From the NCBI RefSeq assembly GCF_900114625.1, contig NZ_FOZL01000001.1:1984001-2048000 (forward strand): a stretch of DNA of 64,000 bases, in the 5' to 3' direction. The notes beneath the pieces were generated by a model. The model worked only from the letters and a program-made list of their open reading frames with translations, searched no databases and was not told the origin of the DNA. Positions within the stretch are counted from its first letter, which is position 1, and the number at the start of each line of letters is the position of its first letter. Below are positions 26,453 to 35,074 of this stretch, piece after piece. The position numbers were made by a program, and so were the translations under genes. This stretch comes from Granulicella pectinivorans (GTDB taxonomy: Bacteria > Acidobacteriota > Terriglobia > Terriglobales > Acidobacteriaceae).

Positions 26453-27003
26453 CGTCCGTCCTTGAGGTGCTTCGACCGGCACAGGCGTTCCGGGGACCTG
26501 TTCGGTCAACTGGAAGGCGAGAGTGGCTCGTCGCGATAACCATATATCGTTTGACGGGTGGCTAGGAAGAGGGCCGGAGAAAGCCGAGGAAATGCCGGCT
26601 TAAAAAGGAAACCCACGCAGCGCGGTGGGGGCTGATGCGTGGGTATTCCGGTAAAGCAACGAAGTGGGTGGACTTCGTTAAGACTGGCTCAACCCGAAGG
26701 GAGCCTAGCCCTGAACATGACTCTACGCTCCCACCTACACCAAGTCAACCCCTGCCGGGGAAAGAATCCGGCGTTCCCAAAACGGATTTTGGCGTATTCA
26801 AAAGGAGCGAAATTGATTGTTTTATTGGGTTTAGCGGGTTCCTGGGAGAGCGGATTTGGCTGCGATGCGTCCTTTGCAGGTTCTTCCCGAAGGTAATGGA
26901 CAGGGGCCGTGACGGTTTCGGGGCGCTTTGGAACCGTCACGGCCGTGCCCTTTAAGCAGGCATGACGCCGTTTCCTTCTGGAGGCGTCGTCATGCCTGTG
27001 GGT
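26453..27003. other. Intergenic region with two hairpins, no gene
   Basis: About 550 nt between the permease start and the end of the PEP carboxykinase gene. No coding frame with a ribosome site or family resemblance was found. The right end holds two inverted repeats, at 26905-26944 and 26957-26998. Confidence 0.6.
26905..26998 (-). terminator. Double hairpin downstream of PEP carboxykinase
   Basis: Two perfect inverted repeats follow the stop of the minus-strand gene: 11 bp (26957-26967 with 26988-26998) and 13 bp (26905-26917 with 26932-26944). T runs are weak. Together they are a plausible termination region. Confidence 0.6.
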
Positions 27004-28833
27004 TTAGAGGCGGCAGATGAGCAGTTCGCGCTCGTAGATCATCTCTGCGGGGAGGTGATCGTGGAGGGCGAGGAAGAGCTCTTCATGGCCCATGACCTCC
27101 TGCTTCCACTGCGCACGGTCGACGGTCTGGAGCGTCTCGAAGGTGGCGCGGGGGAATTCGAGGCCCTTCCAGTTGATGTCGTCGAAGTGCGGGGTCCAGC
27201 CGATGGGCGTCTCCTTGCCGAGGGCGCGGCCGCGGACGCGATCGACGATCCACTTCAGCACACGCATGTTCTCGGAGTAGCCGGGCCAGAGGAACTTGCC
27301 CTCGGCGTCCTTGCGGAACCAGTTGACGTGGAAGACGCGGGGGGTGGCGGTGAGGTCGCGCTGCATGCGGAGCCAGTGACGGAAGTAGTCGCCCATGTGA
27401 TATCCGCAGAAGGGAAGCATGGCCATGGGGTCGCGGCGCACCTTGCCGAGCGCTCCGCCGGCGGCGGCGGTGGTCTCCGAGCCCATGGTGGCGCCGATGT
27501 AGACGCCGGACGACCAGTTGAAGGCCTGGTAGACGAGGGGCATGGTGGTGGGGCGGCGTCCGCCGAAGATGAAGGCCGAGATGGGCACGCCGTCGGGTGC
27601 CTCCCAGGCCTCGTCCATGGTGGGGCACTGGCTGGCGGGAGCGGTGAAGCGTCCGTTGGGATGGGCGGCGGGGCGTCCGGTGATCTTGCCAATCTCGGGG
27701 GTCCAGGTTTCGCCGCGCCAGTCGAGGCAGAGCGCAGGCGGGGTGTCGGTCATGCCCTCCCACCAGACGCCTCCCTCCGGGGTGAGAGCCACGTTGGTGA
27801 AGATGGTGTTCTTGGCGAGTGTCGCCATGGCGTTGGGGTTGGTCTTGGCGGAGGTTCCGGGGGCGACTCCGAAGAAGCCTGCCTCTGGGTTGATGGCGCG
27901 AAGCTGGCCGGTAGCGTCGGGCTTGATCCAGGCGATGTCGTCGCCGACGGTCCAGACCTTCCAGCCCTCGAAGCCGGCGGGCGGAATCATCATGGCGAAG
28001 TTGGTCTTGCCGCATGCGGAGGGGAAGGCGGCGGCGACGTAGGTCTTTTCGTGCGTGGGGGATTCGACGCCGACGATGAGCATGTGCTCTGCCATCCAGC
28101 CCTCGTCGCGAGCGATGTTGGAGGCGATGCGGAGGGCGAAGCACTTCTTGCCCAGGAGCGCGTTGCCGCCGTAGCCGGATCCGTAGCTCCAGATCTCACG
28201 CGTCTCCGGGAAGTGGACGATGTATTTTTCGTCGTTGCAGGGCCAGGGGACGTCCTGCTGGCCGGGGGCGAGAGGCGCTCCGACGGAGTGGAGGCAGGGC
28301 ACGACGCGTTTGACGTCCTTGTCGATCTCCGCGAAGACGGCCTTGCCGATGCGGGCCATGATGCGCATGTTGACGACGGCGTAGGCGGAGTCGGTGAGCT
28401 GCACGCCGATCTGCGACATGGGCGAGCCGATGGGGCCCATGGAGAAGGGAAGGACGTACATGGTGCGGCCGCGCATGGAGCCCTTGAAGATCTGCTTGAG
28501 CTTGCGGCGCATGACGAAGGGGTCTTGCCAGTTGTTCGTGGGTCCGGCGTTGTCTTTGGAGAGGGAGCAGATGAAGGTACGGTCTTCGACGCGGGCGACG
28601 TCGTTGGGGGCGGAGCGGGCGTAGAAGCATCCGGGCCAGAGTTCTTCATTGAGGCGTGTGAAGGTGCCTCCGTCGACGAGCTTCTGGCAGAGCCAGTCGT
28701 TCTCGGCCTCGGAGCCGTCGATCCAGTGGATTCCGGCGGGCTGGCACAGATCGGCCATCTTCTCGACCCACCGGATGAGGTGCTTGTTGGTGGTGAGGGG
28801 AGTCTGGACGGGAGTGATCTTGTCTGTTTTCAT
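27004..28833 (-). CDS. pckG: Phosphoenolpyruvate carboxykinase (GTP)
   Basis: This 609-residue enzyme converts oxaloacetate and GTP into phosphoenolpyruvate, CO2 and GDP, the first committed step of gluconeogenesis. The GTP-type family is clear from AAFPSACGKTNFAMM (the nucleotide-binding kinase-1a loop with its reactive cysteine) and from SYGSGYGGNALLGKKC. WTVGDDIAWIKPD supplies metal ligands, and FIFGGRRPTTMPLVYQAF and PFCGYHMGDYF are further family blocks. Length matches the family (about 600). The ATG at 28833 gives the usual N terminus (LIRWVEKMADLCQP at about residue 18). No strong ribosome site is visible, and an ATG at 28860 is an alternative. Cytoplasmic, central metabolism. Confidence 0.97.
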   Translation of the reverse strand: MKTDKITPVQTPLTTNKHLIRWVEKMADLCQPAGIHWIDGSEAENDWLCQKLVDGGTFTRLNEELWPGCFYARSAPNDVARVEDRTFICSLSKDNAGPTNNWQDPFVMRRKLKQIFKGSMRGRTMYVLPFSMGPIGSPMSQIGVQLTDSAYAVVNMRIMARIGKAVFAEIDKDVKRVVPCLHSVGAPLAPGQQDVPWPCNDEKYIVHFPETREIWSYGSGYGGNALLGKKCFALRIASNIARDEGWMAEHMLIVGVESPTHEKTYVAAAFPSACGKTNFAMMIPPAGFEGWKVWTVGDDIAWIKPDATGQLRAINPEAGFFGVAPGTSAKTNPNAMATLAKNTIFTNVALTPEGGVWWEGMTDTPPALCLDWRGETWTPEIGKITGRPAAHPNGRFTAPASQCPTMDEAWEAPDGVPISAFIFGGRRPTTMPLVYQAFNWSSGVYIGATMGSETTAAAGGALGKVRRDPMAMLPFCGYHMGDYFRHWLRMQRDLTATPRVFHVNWFRKDAEGKFLWPGYSENMRVLKWIVDRVRGRALGKETPIGWTPHFDDINWKGLEFPRATFETLQTVDRAQWKQEVMGHEELFLALHDHLPAEMIYERELLICRL

Positions 28834-29027
28834 AGTGGTTCGGGGCCTCTCGAAAGCCATGCAGGTAATTCTTCTCCGCTCGTCTAGGGCTGTCAACCTA
28901 GATGCGCGATAAGCGGCCATTTCGTCCGTACAACGCACAGGGTTTTGAGAAAACGTTATCTCTTGCTGATTCACACCGGGGCGTGGGCGGGGGACGGGGT
29001 AAGATCAACGCGAGGATACCCTTCGTT

Positions 29028-30473
29028 ATGCCACGTCTGCTGTATGCCGCCCTCTTTTTGCTTGCCGTTACGCTCTCCGCGCAGCCTGCGCACAGGGTCA
29101 GGATTGCGCTGATCGGCGATTCGACCCAGACCGATACGGCGGGGTACGGGCGCGGTTTCTGTGCGAACCTGACGGCCGAGGTGGAGTGCCTGAACCAGGC
29201 CAAGGGCGGGGCGAGCACGAAGACGTACCGCGAGCAGGGTCTTTGGGATAAGGCGCTGGCGCTGCATCCGGATTACATGCTGATCCAGTTCGGGCATAAC
29301 GACATGGAGTCGAAGGAGCATCTCGACCGGCAGGTTCCGATCGCGCAGTACGAGGTGAATCTGGGAAGGTTTGTGGATCAGGCGCGTGCGGCGGGCGTGG
29401 TGCCGGTGCTGATTACGCCGTTGACGCGCCGCTACTATGGCCCGGACGGGAAGATCCACTCGGACCTGACGGCGCACGCTGCCGTGACGACGAAGGTCGC
29501 GGGGGAGAAGCATGTTCCGCTGATCGATCTGCAGACGCAGAGCATTGCGTACCTCGACAACATGACGGAGGCCAAGGCGAACGGGCTTGGGATTACGAAG
29601 AAGGATGCTGACGGAAAGACGATTCCGGACAGGACGCATTTGAACTGGCAGGGCTCGTATACGTTTGGGCGGATGGTGGCGCTGGGGTTGGCGAAGGCGG
29701 TGCCGAATCTGTCGCAGTATGTGAAGCCTCAGCCGGCGGAGCTGCCTGCTGACGGCGTGAAGGCGATGCAGGTATTTGAAGGCGCGCCGATCAAGATTGT
29801 GCTGGTGGGGGATTCGACGGTGGCCACCGGTGGCGGTTGGGGGCCGGGGTTCTGCGCGGTGGTGACGCCGAATGTAACGTGTCTGGACATGGCGCTGAAC
29901 GGGCGGTCGTCGAAGAGCTTTCTCGACGAAGGGGCCTGGAAGAAGGCGCTGAGGGAGCATGCGGACTACTACTTCATCCAGTTCGGGCATAACGATATGC
30001 CAGGCAAGGGGCCTGAGCGCGAGACGGATCCGGAGACGACGTTCCCGGCGAATCTGCGGCGGTATGTTGCGGATGTGCGCGCGCAGCAGGGGGTGCCGAT
30101 TCTGGTGACGAGCCTGTCGCGGCGGAGCTATAAGAACGGCGTGCTGGTGCAGGATCTGAAGGCGTATGTCGCCGCGACGAAGCGTGTGGGCGAGCAGGAG
30201 CATGTGACGGTGGTGGACCTGAATGCCATCTCGACGGCGATCCTGTTGAAGATGACGCAGGAGCAGGCGGATGGGTTCGATGCGGAGACGCATCCGGATG
30301 CGAAGGCGGAGGCGAGCGCGACGGGGAACAAGCCGGCGGGACCGGATCGGACGCATCTGAATCCCGGGGCTCAGAGGTACTTTGGGCGGCTGGTGGCGAA
30401 CGATGTGATCCGCACGCAGGTGGAGCTGGGGCCGGATATCGTCGGGGAGCCTACTGCGGCAGAGCAGCCTTAG
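29028..30473 (+). CDS. Tandem rhamnogalacturonan acetylesterase-like SGNH protein
   Basis: This 481-residue exported protein contains two complete copies of an SGNH esterase domain of the rhamnogalacturonan acetylesterase type. After a signal peptide (to about residue 19), domain 1 has GDST with Ser32, QFGHNDM and DRTHLN. Domain 2 repeats GDST with Ser263, QFGHNDM and DRTHLN. Both triads therefore look intact. Such enzymes remove acetyl groups from pectin backbones. The ATG at 29028 starts the signal peptide and follows a weak GAGG. It opens a plus-strand set with GH127 and LamG-like genes, consistent with pectin and arabinan breakdown. A single domain is more usual. Confidence 0.88.
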   Translation: MPRLLYAALFLLAVTLSAQPAHRVRIALIGDSTQTDTAGYGRGFCANLTAEVECLNQAKGGASTKTYREQGLWDKALALHPDYMLIQFGHNDMESKEHLDRQVPIAQYEVNLGRFVDQARAAGVVPVLITPLTRRYYGPDGKIHSDLTAHAAVTTKVAGEKHVPLIDLQTQSIAYLDNMTEAKANGLGITKKDADGKTIPDRTHLNWQGSYTFGRMVALGLAKAVPNLSQYVKPQPAELPADGVKAMQVFEGAPIKIVLVGDSTVATGGGWGPGFCAVVTPNVTCLDMALNGRSSKSFLDEGAWKKALREHADYYFIQFGHNDMPGKGPERETDPETTFPANLRRYVADVRAQQGVPILVTSLSRRSYKNGVLVQDLKAYVAATKRVGEQEHVTVVDLNAISTAILLKMTQEQADGFDAETHPDAKAEASATGNKPAGPDRTHLNPGAQRYFGRLVANDVIRTQVELGPDIVGEPTAAEQP

Positions 30474-30542
30474 ATCGTTCATGGAGGGAGTTCGCTTCGG
30501 CAGTGACGGCTTGTCCATGGTGAGCGCTAGAATCGTAGGCCT

Positions 30543-31226
30543 ATGCGCGCGCTTACTTTTCTTGCTGCCGTGATGTTTGCTTCGTCGCTCCATTCCCATG
30601 CCTATGCCCAGGACCAGACTGTCTGGCACCTGAACCAGCCGGCGGCGATCAAGGCGTTGCAGCCAAGCATCGAGGGGCACCCGGAGTTTACGGCGCAGGG
30701 CGTTCACTTCGACGGCAGAGGCGATGCTCTGTTCTTTCCGACGCATCCGCTGGCGGGCGCGAGGACGTGGACGTGGGAGATGGTGTTCCGGCCCGATGCG
30801 GATGGGCAGACCGAGCAGCGCATCTTTCATCTGCAGCCTGTGGATGCGGCGGGCAAGGACATTCCGACGATGCGGAATCTCTTCGAGATTCGCATTCATG
30901 GCTCGCAGTGGTGCCTGGACAGCTTCGCGAGTGTTTCGGCGAAGGACGATGAGCACATTACGCTGCTGCCCTGCACGCCGGAGACGATGCATCCGTTTGG
31001 AGCGTTCCATACGGCTACGGCCACGTATGACGGGACTACGCTGCGGAGCTATGTCGATGGTGTACTGCAGGCGGAGGGTGCGGTGCATCTGACGCCGCAA
31101 CTGCCGGGGCATAGCTCGCTGGGAGTGCGGATCAACCGGCTGTTTTACTTCAAGGGCACGGTGTATGAGGCTCGGTTTACGCACCATGTGCTGCCTGTTG
31201 GGGAGTTTCTGGTGGCTCCGAAGTAG
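30543..31226 (+). CDS. Exported LamG/concanavalin A-like domain protein
   Basis: This 227-residue protein has a signal peptide (to about residue 22, AYAQ) and one beta-sandwich of the laminin G/ConA-like lectin type. Supporting blocks are GVHFDGRGDALFFPTHPLAG, TWEMVFRPDA, EQRIFHLQ, GAFHTATATYDGTTLRSYVDG and YFKGTVYEARFTHHVL, the usual pattern of these domains. It probably binds or processes a carbohydrate in the periplasm or outside. The ATG has no ribosome site, but TAGAAT lies 9 nt upstream (30528-30533), so it may be leaderless or nearly so. It lies between an esterase gene and a GH127 gene on the same strand. Confidence 0.8.
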   Translation: MRALTFLAAVMFASSLHSHAYAQDQTVWHLNQPAAIKALQPSIEGHPEFTAQGVHFDGRGDALFFPTHPLAGARTWTWEMVFRPDADGQTEQRIFHLQPVDAAGKDIPTMRNLFEIRIHGSQWCLDSFASVSAKDDEHITLLPCTPETMHPFGAFHTATATYDGTTLRSYVDGVLQAEGAVHLTPQLPGHSSLGVRINRLFYFKGTVYEARFTHHVLPVGEFLVAPK

Positions 31227-31360
31227 GATCTGCGCTGCGACGATTCCCTGCGGGCATCCGTTCGTGCCGGGGGGTGATGGTTTTTGCCGGTGTTGGGTAT
31301 GCATCCCACACTGGCCATTGGGAGCTCGGTGCGAAGCGGTCAATCGGCTTGTGAACGCCC

Positions 31361-31373
31361 TATAATGGCGGCC
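31361..31373 (+). promoter_or_regulatory. Perfect TATAAT box giving a candidate leaderless start
   Basis: TATAAT at 31361-31366 is followed by 7 nt and the ATG at 31374. Transcription would start at or next to the ATG. No ribosome site precedes either nearby ATG, and no good -35 box was found. Confidence 0.45.
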
Positions 31374-33197
31374 ATGAGAATTGACCGGAGAACGTTTGTC
31401 GGGACGGCCGCGATGGCGGCGGCTGCCGGCCGGATGGGCTGGGCGGCGGAGACGGGTGCGCCGAAGCTCGAGATCGACGAGTTCGGCTATGGGGATGTGT
31501 CGCTGGGGGCGGAGACGCTGAACGAGAAGCAGTTCCGGGCGACGCAGGCCACGCTGCAGGGCCTGGATGAAGATGGGCTGCTGAAACCGTTTCGCGTGCG
31601 CGCGGGGATGGCGGCACCGGGGCCGGATATGGGTGGCTGGTACGACTATGTGGATCCTTCGGACAAGACAAATGGCGTGGGGGGAGCGCATGGGTTTTGC
31701 CCGGGCAGTACGTTCGGGCAGTGGGTTTCGAGCTTTGCGCGGACGTATGCCGCGGATCGCGATCCTGCGGTGCGCGCCAAGCTGGTGCGTCTGCTGGACA
31801 TGTACGGAGCGACAATTACGGGGAAGTTTTATACGAACTTCCGGTTTCCCGCATATGTGTACGAGAAGCTGAACGTGGGGCTGCTGGATGCGTATCGGTA
31901 TGCCGATCTGCCGCAGGCCAAGGAGCTGTTTGCGCGGACGGCGGAGGCGGCGGGACCGCATCTTCCACCGCGGCCCCTGGACCGGGATGAGCAGAAGGCG
32001 TGGCGGATCTCGAATGGCGAGCGGTCGACCGAGGACTTTACGTGGGACGAGAGCTATACGCTGCCGGAAAATCTGTTTCTGGCTACGCGGGTGGGGATGG
32101 GGGATTATCGTTCGCTGGCGAAGCGGTATCTGCTGGACAGAACGTGGTTCGATCCGTTGTCGCGGAACGAGAATGTGCTGGATGGTCATCATGCTTATTC
32201 GTATTGCAACTCGCTGAACTCGGGGATGCAGGCGTATCTCGATAGCGGCGATACGAAGTATCTGCGGGCGGTGACGAACGGCTTCCGGATGATCAGGGAG
32301 CAGAGCTTCGCGACGGGCGGATGGGGACCGCAGGAGGGATTCGATCACGCGGGCGGAGACAAGCTATACCGATCGCTGACGCATACGAAGGCCAGCTTCG
32401 AGACGCCGTGCGGATCGTATGCGCACTTCAAGGTGACGCGCTCGCTGCTGCGGGTGACGGGCGATGCGGCGTATGGCGACAGCATGGAACGGGTGATGTA
32501 CAACACGATCCTGGGTGCGCTGCCGCTCGAGAGCGATGGCACGAGCTTTTACTACTCGGACTTTGGGGCGAATGGGAGGAAGGCTTACCACAACGACAAG
32601 TGGCCGTGCTGCTCGGGGACGATCGGGCAGGTGACGGCGGACTATCGGGTGTCGACGTACTTCCGCGATGCGAAGGGTGTGTTCGTGAATCTTTATGTGC
32701 CTTCGACGCTTTCGTTCACGACTCCGGATGGGGTTCGGGGAAAGATGGTGCAGGCGGGTGGGTATCCGCTGGATGGTAGGGTGACGCTGCGGATGGAGAT
32801 GACCCGGCCGAGTGCATTTGCGCTGCGGTTCCGGGTGCCGGCGTTCTCGAAGACGACCGTGGTGCGGGTGAATGGGAAGGCGCAGCCGCTGACGGCTACG
32901 AGGGGCTGGGGAACGGTTTCGCGGCGCTGGCAGAGTGGCGATCAGGTGGAGCTGCACTTCGAGATGCCGGCGCGTCTGGAGGCGATCGATGCGCGGCATC
33001 CGGAGACGGTGGCCCTGGTGAAGGGGCCTCTGGTGCTGTTTGCGATGGGGAACGAGCTGCCTGCTTTGACCAGGCAGGATCTGCTGGGGGTACGGCCTGC
33101 GGGGAGTGGCGTCTGGACGGTGGGGAAGGGTGTGGAGATGAGGACGTTCTGTGGGATTGGCCGCGAGACCTACCAGACGTATCTGACGGTGGGGTAG
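31374..33197 (+). CDS. GH127 family beta-L-arabinofuranosidase-like enzyme
   Basis: This 607-residue exported protein is of the GH127/DUF1680 family, which includes beta-L-arabinofuranosidases acting on arabinans and glycoproteins. A twin-arginine signal (MRIDRRTFVGTAAMAAAAG) is present. The conserved zinc/cysteine active site is visible: Glu343 and Cys346 in ETPCGSYAHFK, and Cys412-Cys413 in KWPCCSGT. In the model enzyme, a cysteine of this cluster is the nucleophile. VLDGHHAYSYCNSLNSGMQAYL and ESDGTSFYYSDF are further family blocks. An in-frame ATG at 31365 would add three residues but overlaps the TATAAT box. Substrate linkage is inferred only from family and pectin-related neighbours. Confidence 0.88.
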   Translation: MRIDRRTFVGTAAMAAAAGRMGWAAETGAPKLEIDEFGYGDVSLGAETLNEKQFRATQATLQGLDEDGLLKPFRVRAGMAAPGPDMGGWYDYVDPSDKTNGVGGAHGFCPGSTFGQWVSSFARTYAADRDPAVRAKLVRLLDMYGATITGKFYTNFRFPAYVYEKLNVGLLDAYRYADLPQAKELFARTAEAAGPHLPPRPLDRDEQKAWRISNGERSTEDFTWDESYTLPENLFLATRVGMGDYRSLAKRYLLDRTWFDPLSRNENVLDGHHAYSYCNSLNSGMQAYLDSGDTKYLRAVTNGFRMIREQSFATGGWGPQEGFDHAGGDKLYRSLTHTKASFETPCGSYAHFKVTRSLLRVTGDAAYGDSMERVMYNTILGALPLESDGTSFYYSDFGANGRKAYHNDKWPCCSGTIGQVTADYRVSTYFRDAKGVFVNLYVPSTLSFTTPDGVRGKMVQAGGYPLDGRVTLRMEMTRPSAFALRFRVPAFSKTTVVRVNGKAQPLTATRGWGTVSRRWQSGDQVELHFEMPARLEAIDARHPETVALVKGPLVLFAMGNELPALTRQDLLGVRPAGSGVWTVGKGVEMRTFCGIGRETYQTYLTVG

Positions 33198-33241
33198 GGT
33201 TTGTGGGGCGCACCGTTTCATGGCTGGTTTAGGCTGGAGCG

Positions 33242-34258
33242 ATGCGAAGACTTCTGGTTGCGTTGGGGATGGCGGCGGGGTTCGGGGTGTGTTTCGGGCA
33301 GGGTGAACTGCTTGTGGTGACGAAGCAGACGCGCTCGCTGGCGATCGTGGATGGCGCATCGCTGAAGGTATTGGCGCAGGTGCCGATCGGGCAGGATCCG
33401 CATGAGGTGGTGGTGGGGCCGGATGGGCGGACGGCGTTTGTTTCGAACTACCAGGAGGCTACGCTGCATACGCTGGCGCGGGTGGATCTCATTGGCCGGA
33501 AGGCGCTGCCTCCCGTGGATGTGACGCCTCTGCTGGGTGCGCATGGCCTGATGGTGCATGACGGAAAGATCTGGTTTACGGCCGAGGGGTCCAAGGCGCT
33601 GGGGGTAATGAACGCGGCGACGGGCAAGGTGGAGGCGGTGCTGGGGACCGGGCAGGAGATGACCCATGTGGTGTGGGTGTCAAAGGACGGGGCGAAGGTG
33701 CTGGCTTCGAATCCGGGGTCGGGGACGATGAGTTTGTTCGATCGCGTGATGATCAGGCCTGTGCTGGCGGCTGGGGTGATCGCAGACTACACACAGGCGG
33801 CGTGGAAGCAGACTCTGGTGCGCGTGGGGGAGAAGGCGGAGGGGTTCGCGGTCTCACCGGATGAGAAGGAGGCATGGGTGGGGAACGATGATGGGACGAT
33901 CTCGGTGATCGGGCTGGCGGCGGAGAAGATCGTGGAGACGATTCCGGCTGGTGTGGTGGGGGCGAACCGGCTGAAGTTCACGGTGGATGGCGGGCGGGTG
34001 CTGGTGACGACGCATCGGGGGAAAGATTTGGTGGTGATCGATGCTGCTTCCAGGCGCGTGGTGAAGCGGGTGCCGATCGAGGAGAAGGGGGCTTCGGGGA
34101 TTGCGCTGGAGCCGAATGGGAAGAGGGCGTTTGTGGCTTGCCCACGGGATCATTTTGTGGCGGTGGTGGATCTGAGGACGCTGGAGCGGGTGGCTACCAT
34201 CGAGGCTGGGCGGGAGCCGGATGGGCTGGCGTGGTGGAATGGCCAAGCGCGCCCTTGA
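33242..34258 (+). CDS. Exported YVTN-type beta-propeller protein
   Basis: This 338-residue protein has a signal peptide (to about residue 20) and repeated beta-propeller blades of the YVTN/cytochrome d1-like class. Repeats visible include VVGPDGRTAFVSNYQEATL, VWVSKDGAKVLASNPGSGTMS, VSPDEKEAWVGNDDGTISVI, TVDGGRVLVTTHRGKDLVVI and EPNGKRAFVACPRDHFVAVV. Such propellers usually bind ligands or act in cell-surface processes and are not catalytic by themselves. It lies 44 nt after the GH127 gene. TAGGCT and GGAG are both within 12 nt of the ATG. The function is unknown. Confidence 0.82.
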   Translation: MRRLLVALGMAAGFGVCFGQGELLVVTKQTRSLAIVDGASLKVLAQVPIGQDPHEVVVGPDGRTAFVSNYQEATLHTLARVDLIGRKALPPVDVTPLLGAHGLMVHDGKIWFTAEGSKALGVMNAATGKVEAVLGTGQEMTHVVWVSKDGAKVLASNPGSGTMSLFDRVMIRPVLAAGVIADYTQAAWKQTLVRVGEKAEGFAVSPDEKEAWVGNDDGTISVIGLAAEKIVETIPAGVVGANRLKFTVDGGRVLVTTHRGKDLVVIDAASRRVVKRVPIEEKGASGIALEPNGKRAFVACPRDHFVAVVDLRTLERVATIEAGREPDGLAWWNGQARP

Positions 34259-34312
34259 GACGGGTGGCGGTTTGGAAACCTGACTCTCAGAATCGAGATT
34301 TGTTCGACGAGC

Positions 34313-34889
34313 TTAGGGTTGGATGTGGACCTTGGCGCCGTTGGGGCTAACGCGAAGACTTCGTCCATCTCTTCCTTGGTGAGCGCGATGCAGCCGTCGG
34401 TCCAGTCGTAGAGACGTTGGGCTCGACCGATCCATCCCCGACCGTTCGGTAGGCCGTGGATCATGATGTCTCCGCCGGGGCCGACGTGTGCCTTTGCGGC
34501 GCGGGATCGGTCTTCCGTGTTGGGGTAGGAGATGTGCAGGGCCCGGTGGAAGCTGCTGTTGGCGTTGTGCTGGTCGACGGTGTAATCGCCTTCGGGAGTC
34601 TTGTGATCACCTTGCTGAGTTTAGGGCCGGTGGGGCCTCGGCCTATCGCGATGCGGTAGATGCGCAGGATGGTGGGGCCAGCGAAGAGGGTCATGCGATG
34701 CTGGGATTTTTCGATGACGATGCGGTCGGCCTTTTGCTGGGCTGCGGCAGAGGCGCAGAGCCTGGTTCCAGGCGTTGCTAGGAGTGATGGAAGGCAACCG
34801 CGAGCCAGCGGCCTACGAGGAAGCCCTCGTGAGCGAGCCCGATGAGGAGGGCCACGGCCATGAGGCCCAACACGATCTTTCCGCCGCAT
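34313..34889 (-). pseudogene. L,D-transpeptidase (YkuD), split by two frameshifts
   Basis: Read on the minus strand, three consecutive frames encode one YkuD-like protein. Frame 1 gives IEKSQHRMTLFAGPTILRIY and RGPTGPK. Frame 2 gives QQGDHKTPEGDYTVDQHNA, FHRALHISYP, HVGPGGDIMIHGLPNG and DWTDGCIALTKEEMDEVFAL, which includes the catalytic His and Cys. Frame 3 gives NGAKVHIQP and the stop at 34313-34315. The shifts lie near 34615-34622 (after an AAA run) and 34346-34350 (at a CCCC run); each looks like the loss of one homopolymer base. L,D-transpeptidases cross-link peptidoglycan. The N terminus is unclear, and a signal-like stretch ends in LCASAAAQQ. Confidence 0.8.
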
Positions 34890-34918
34890 TCATCTTTGAT
34901 GGAGAAGAAATTTTGCAT
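34778..34918 (-). CDS. Possible 46-residue single-span membrane protein
   Basis: This small frame overlaps the 5' part of the broken transpeptidase gene in another frame. It starts at an ATG (MQNFFSIKDECGGK) and has one hydrophobic helix (IVLGLMAVALLIGLAHEGFLV) near residues 15-35. No clear ribosome site is seen. It could be a genuine small gene co-transcribed with the transpeptidase, or the true N-terminal part of it separated by a third shift. Confidence 0.35.
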   Translation of the reverse strand: MQNFFSIKDECGGKIVLGLMAVALLIGLAHEGFLVGRWLAVAFHHS

Positions 34919-35005
34919 GGCACGAGCATAGCATCGAGGCTGTCAACGTCGCGTTGCGATCACTGGAGCGGAAAGAATGCGGGGCTACGGGCGAAATACG
35001 GGGAT

Positions 35006-35030
35006 TCTTCGCTTCGCTCAAAATGGCAAG
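35006..35030. repeat. Short interspersed motif near the ilvE terminator
   Basis: GATTCTTCGCTTCGCTCA followed by AAATGGCA has the general form of the short intergenic repeat also seen near 25156. It merges directly into the ilvE terminator hairpin. Confidence 0.4.
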
Positions 35031-35058
35031 AGCAGCGGCATGTGCCGCTGCTCTTGCC
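35022..35058 (-). terminator. Terminator of ilvE
   Basis: A perfect 16-bp stem (35025-35040 with 35043-35058) has a 2-nt loop, and ATTTTGAG follows on the minus strand. It begins 16 nt after the ilvE stop. Confidence 0.82.
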
Positions 35059-35074
35059 GGTGCCGTGCTGCTTT

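Noticed and set aside
26962..28887. A 641-codon plus-strand frame opposite the PEP carboxykinase gene
   Set aside because: It is Gly/Glu/Asp-rich without domain content. PEP carboxykinase motifs are unambiguous on the minus strand.
28971..32348. An 1125-codon minus-strand frame covering the tandem esterase, LamG-like and GH127 genes
   Set aside because: It runs through three real genes and the gaps between them, and its composition is Arg/His/Leu-rich. It is a GC shadow.
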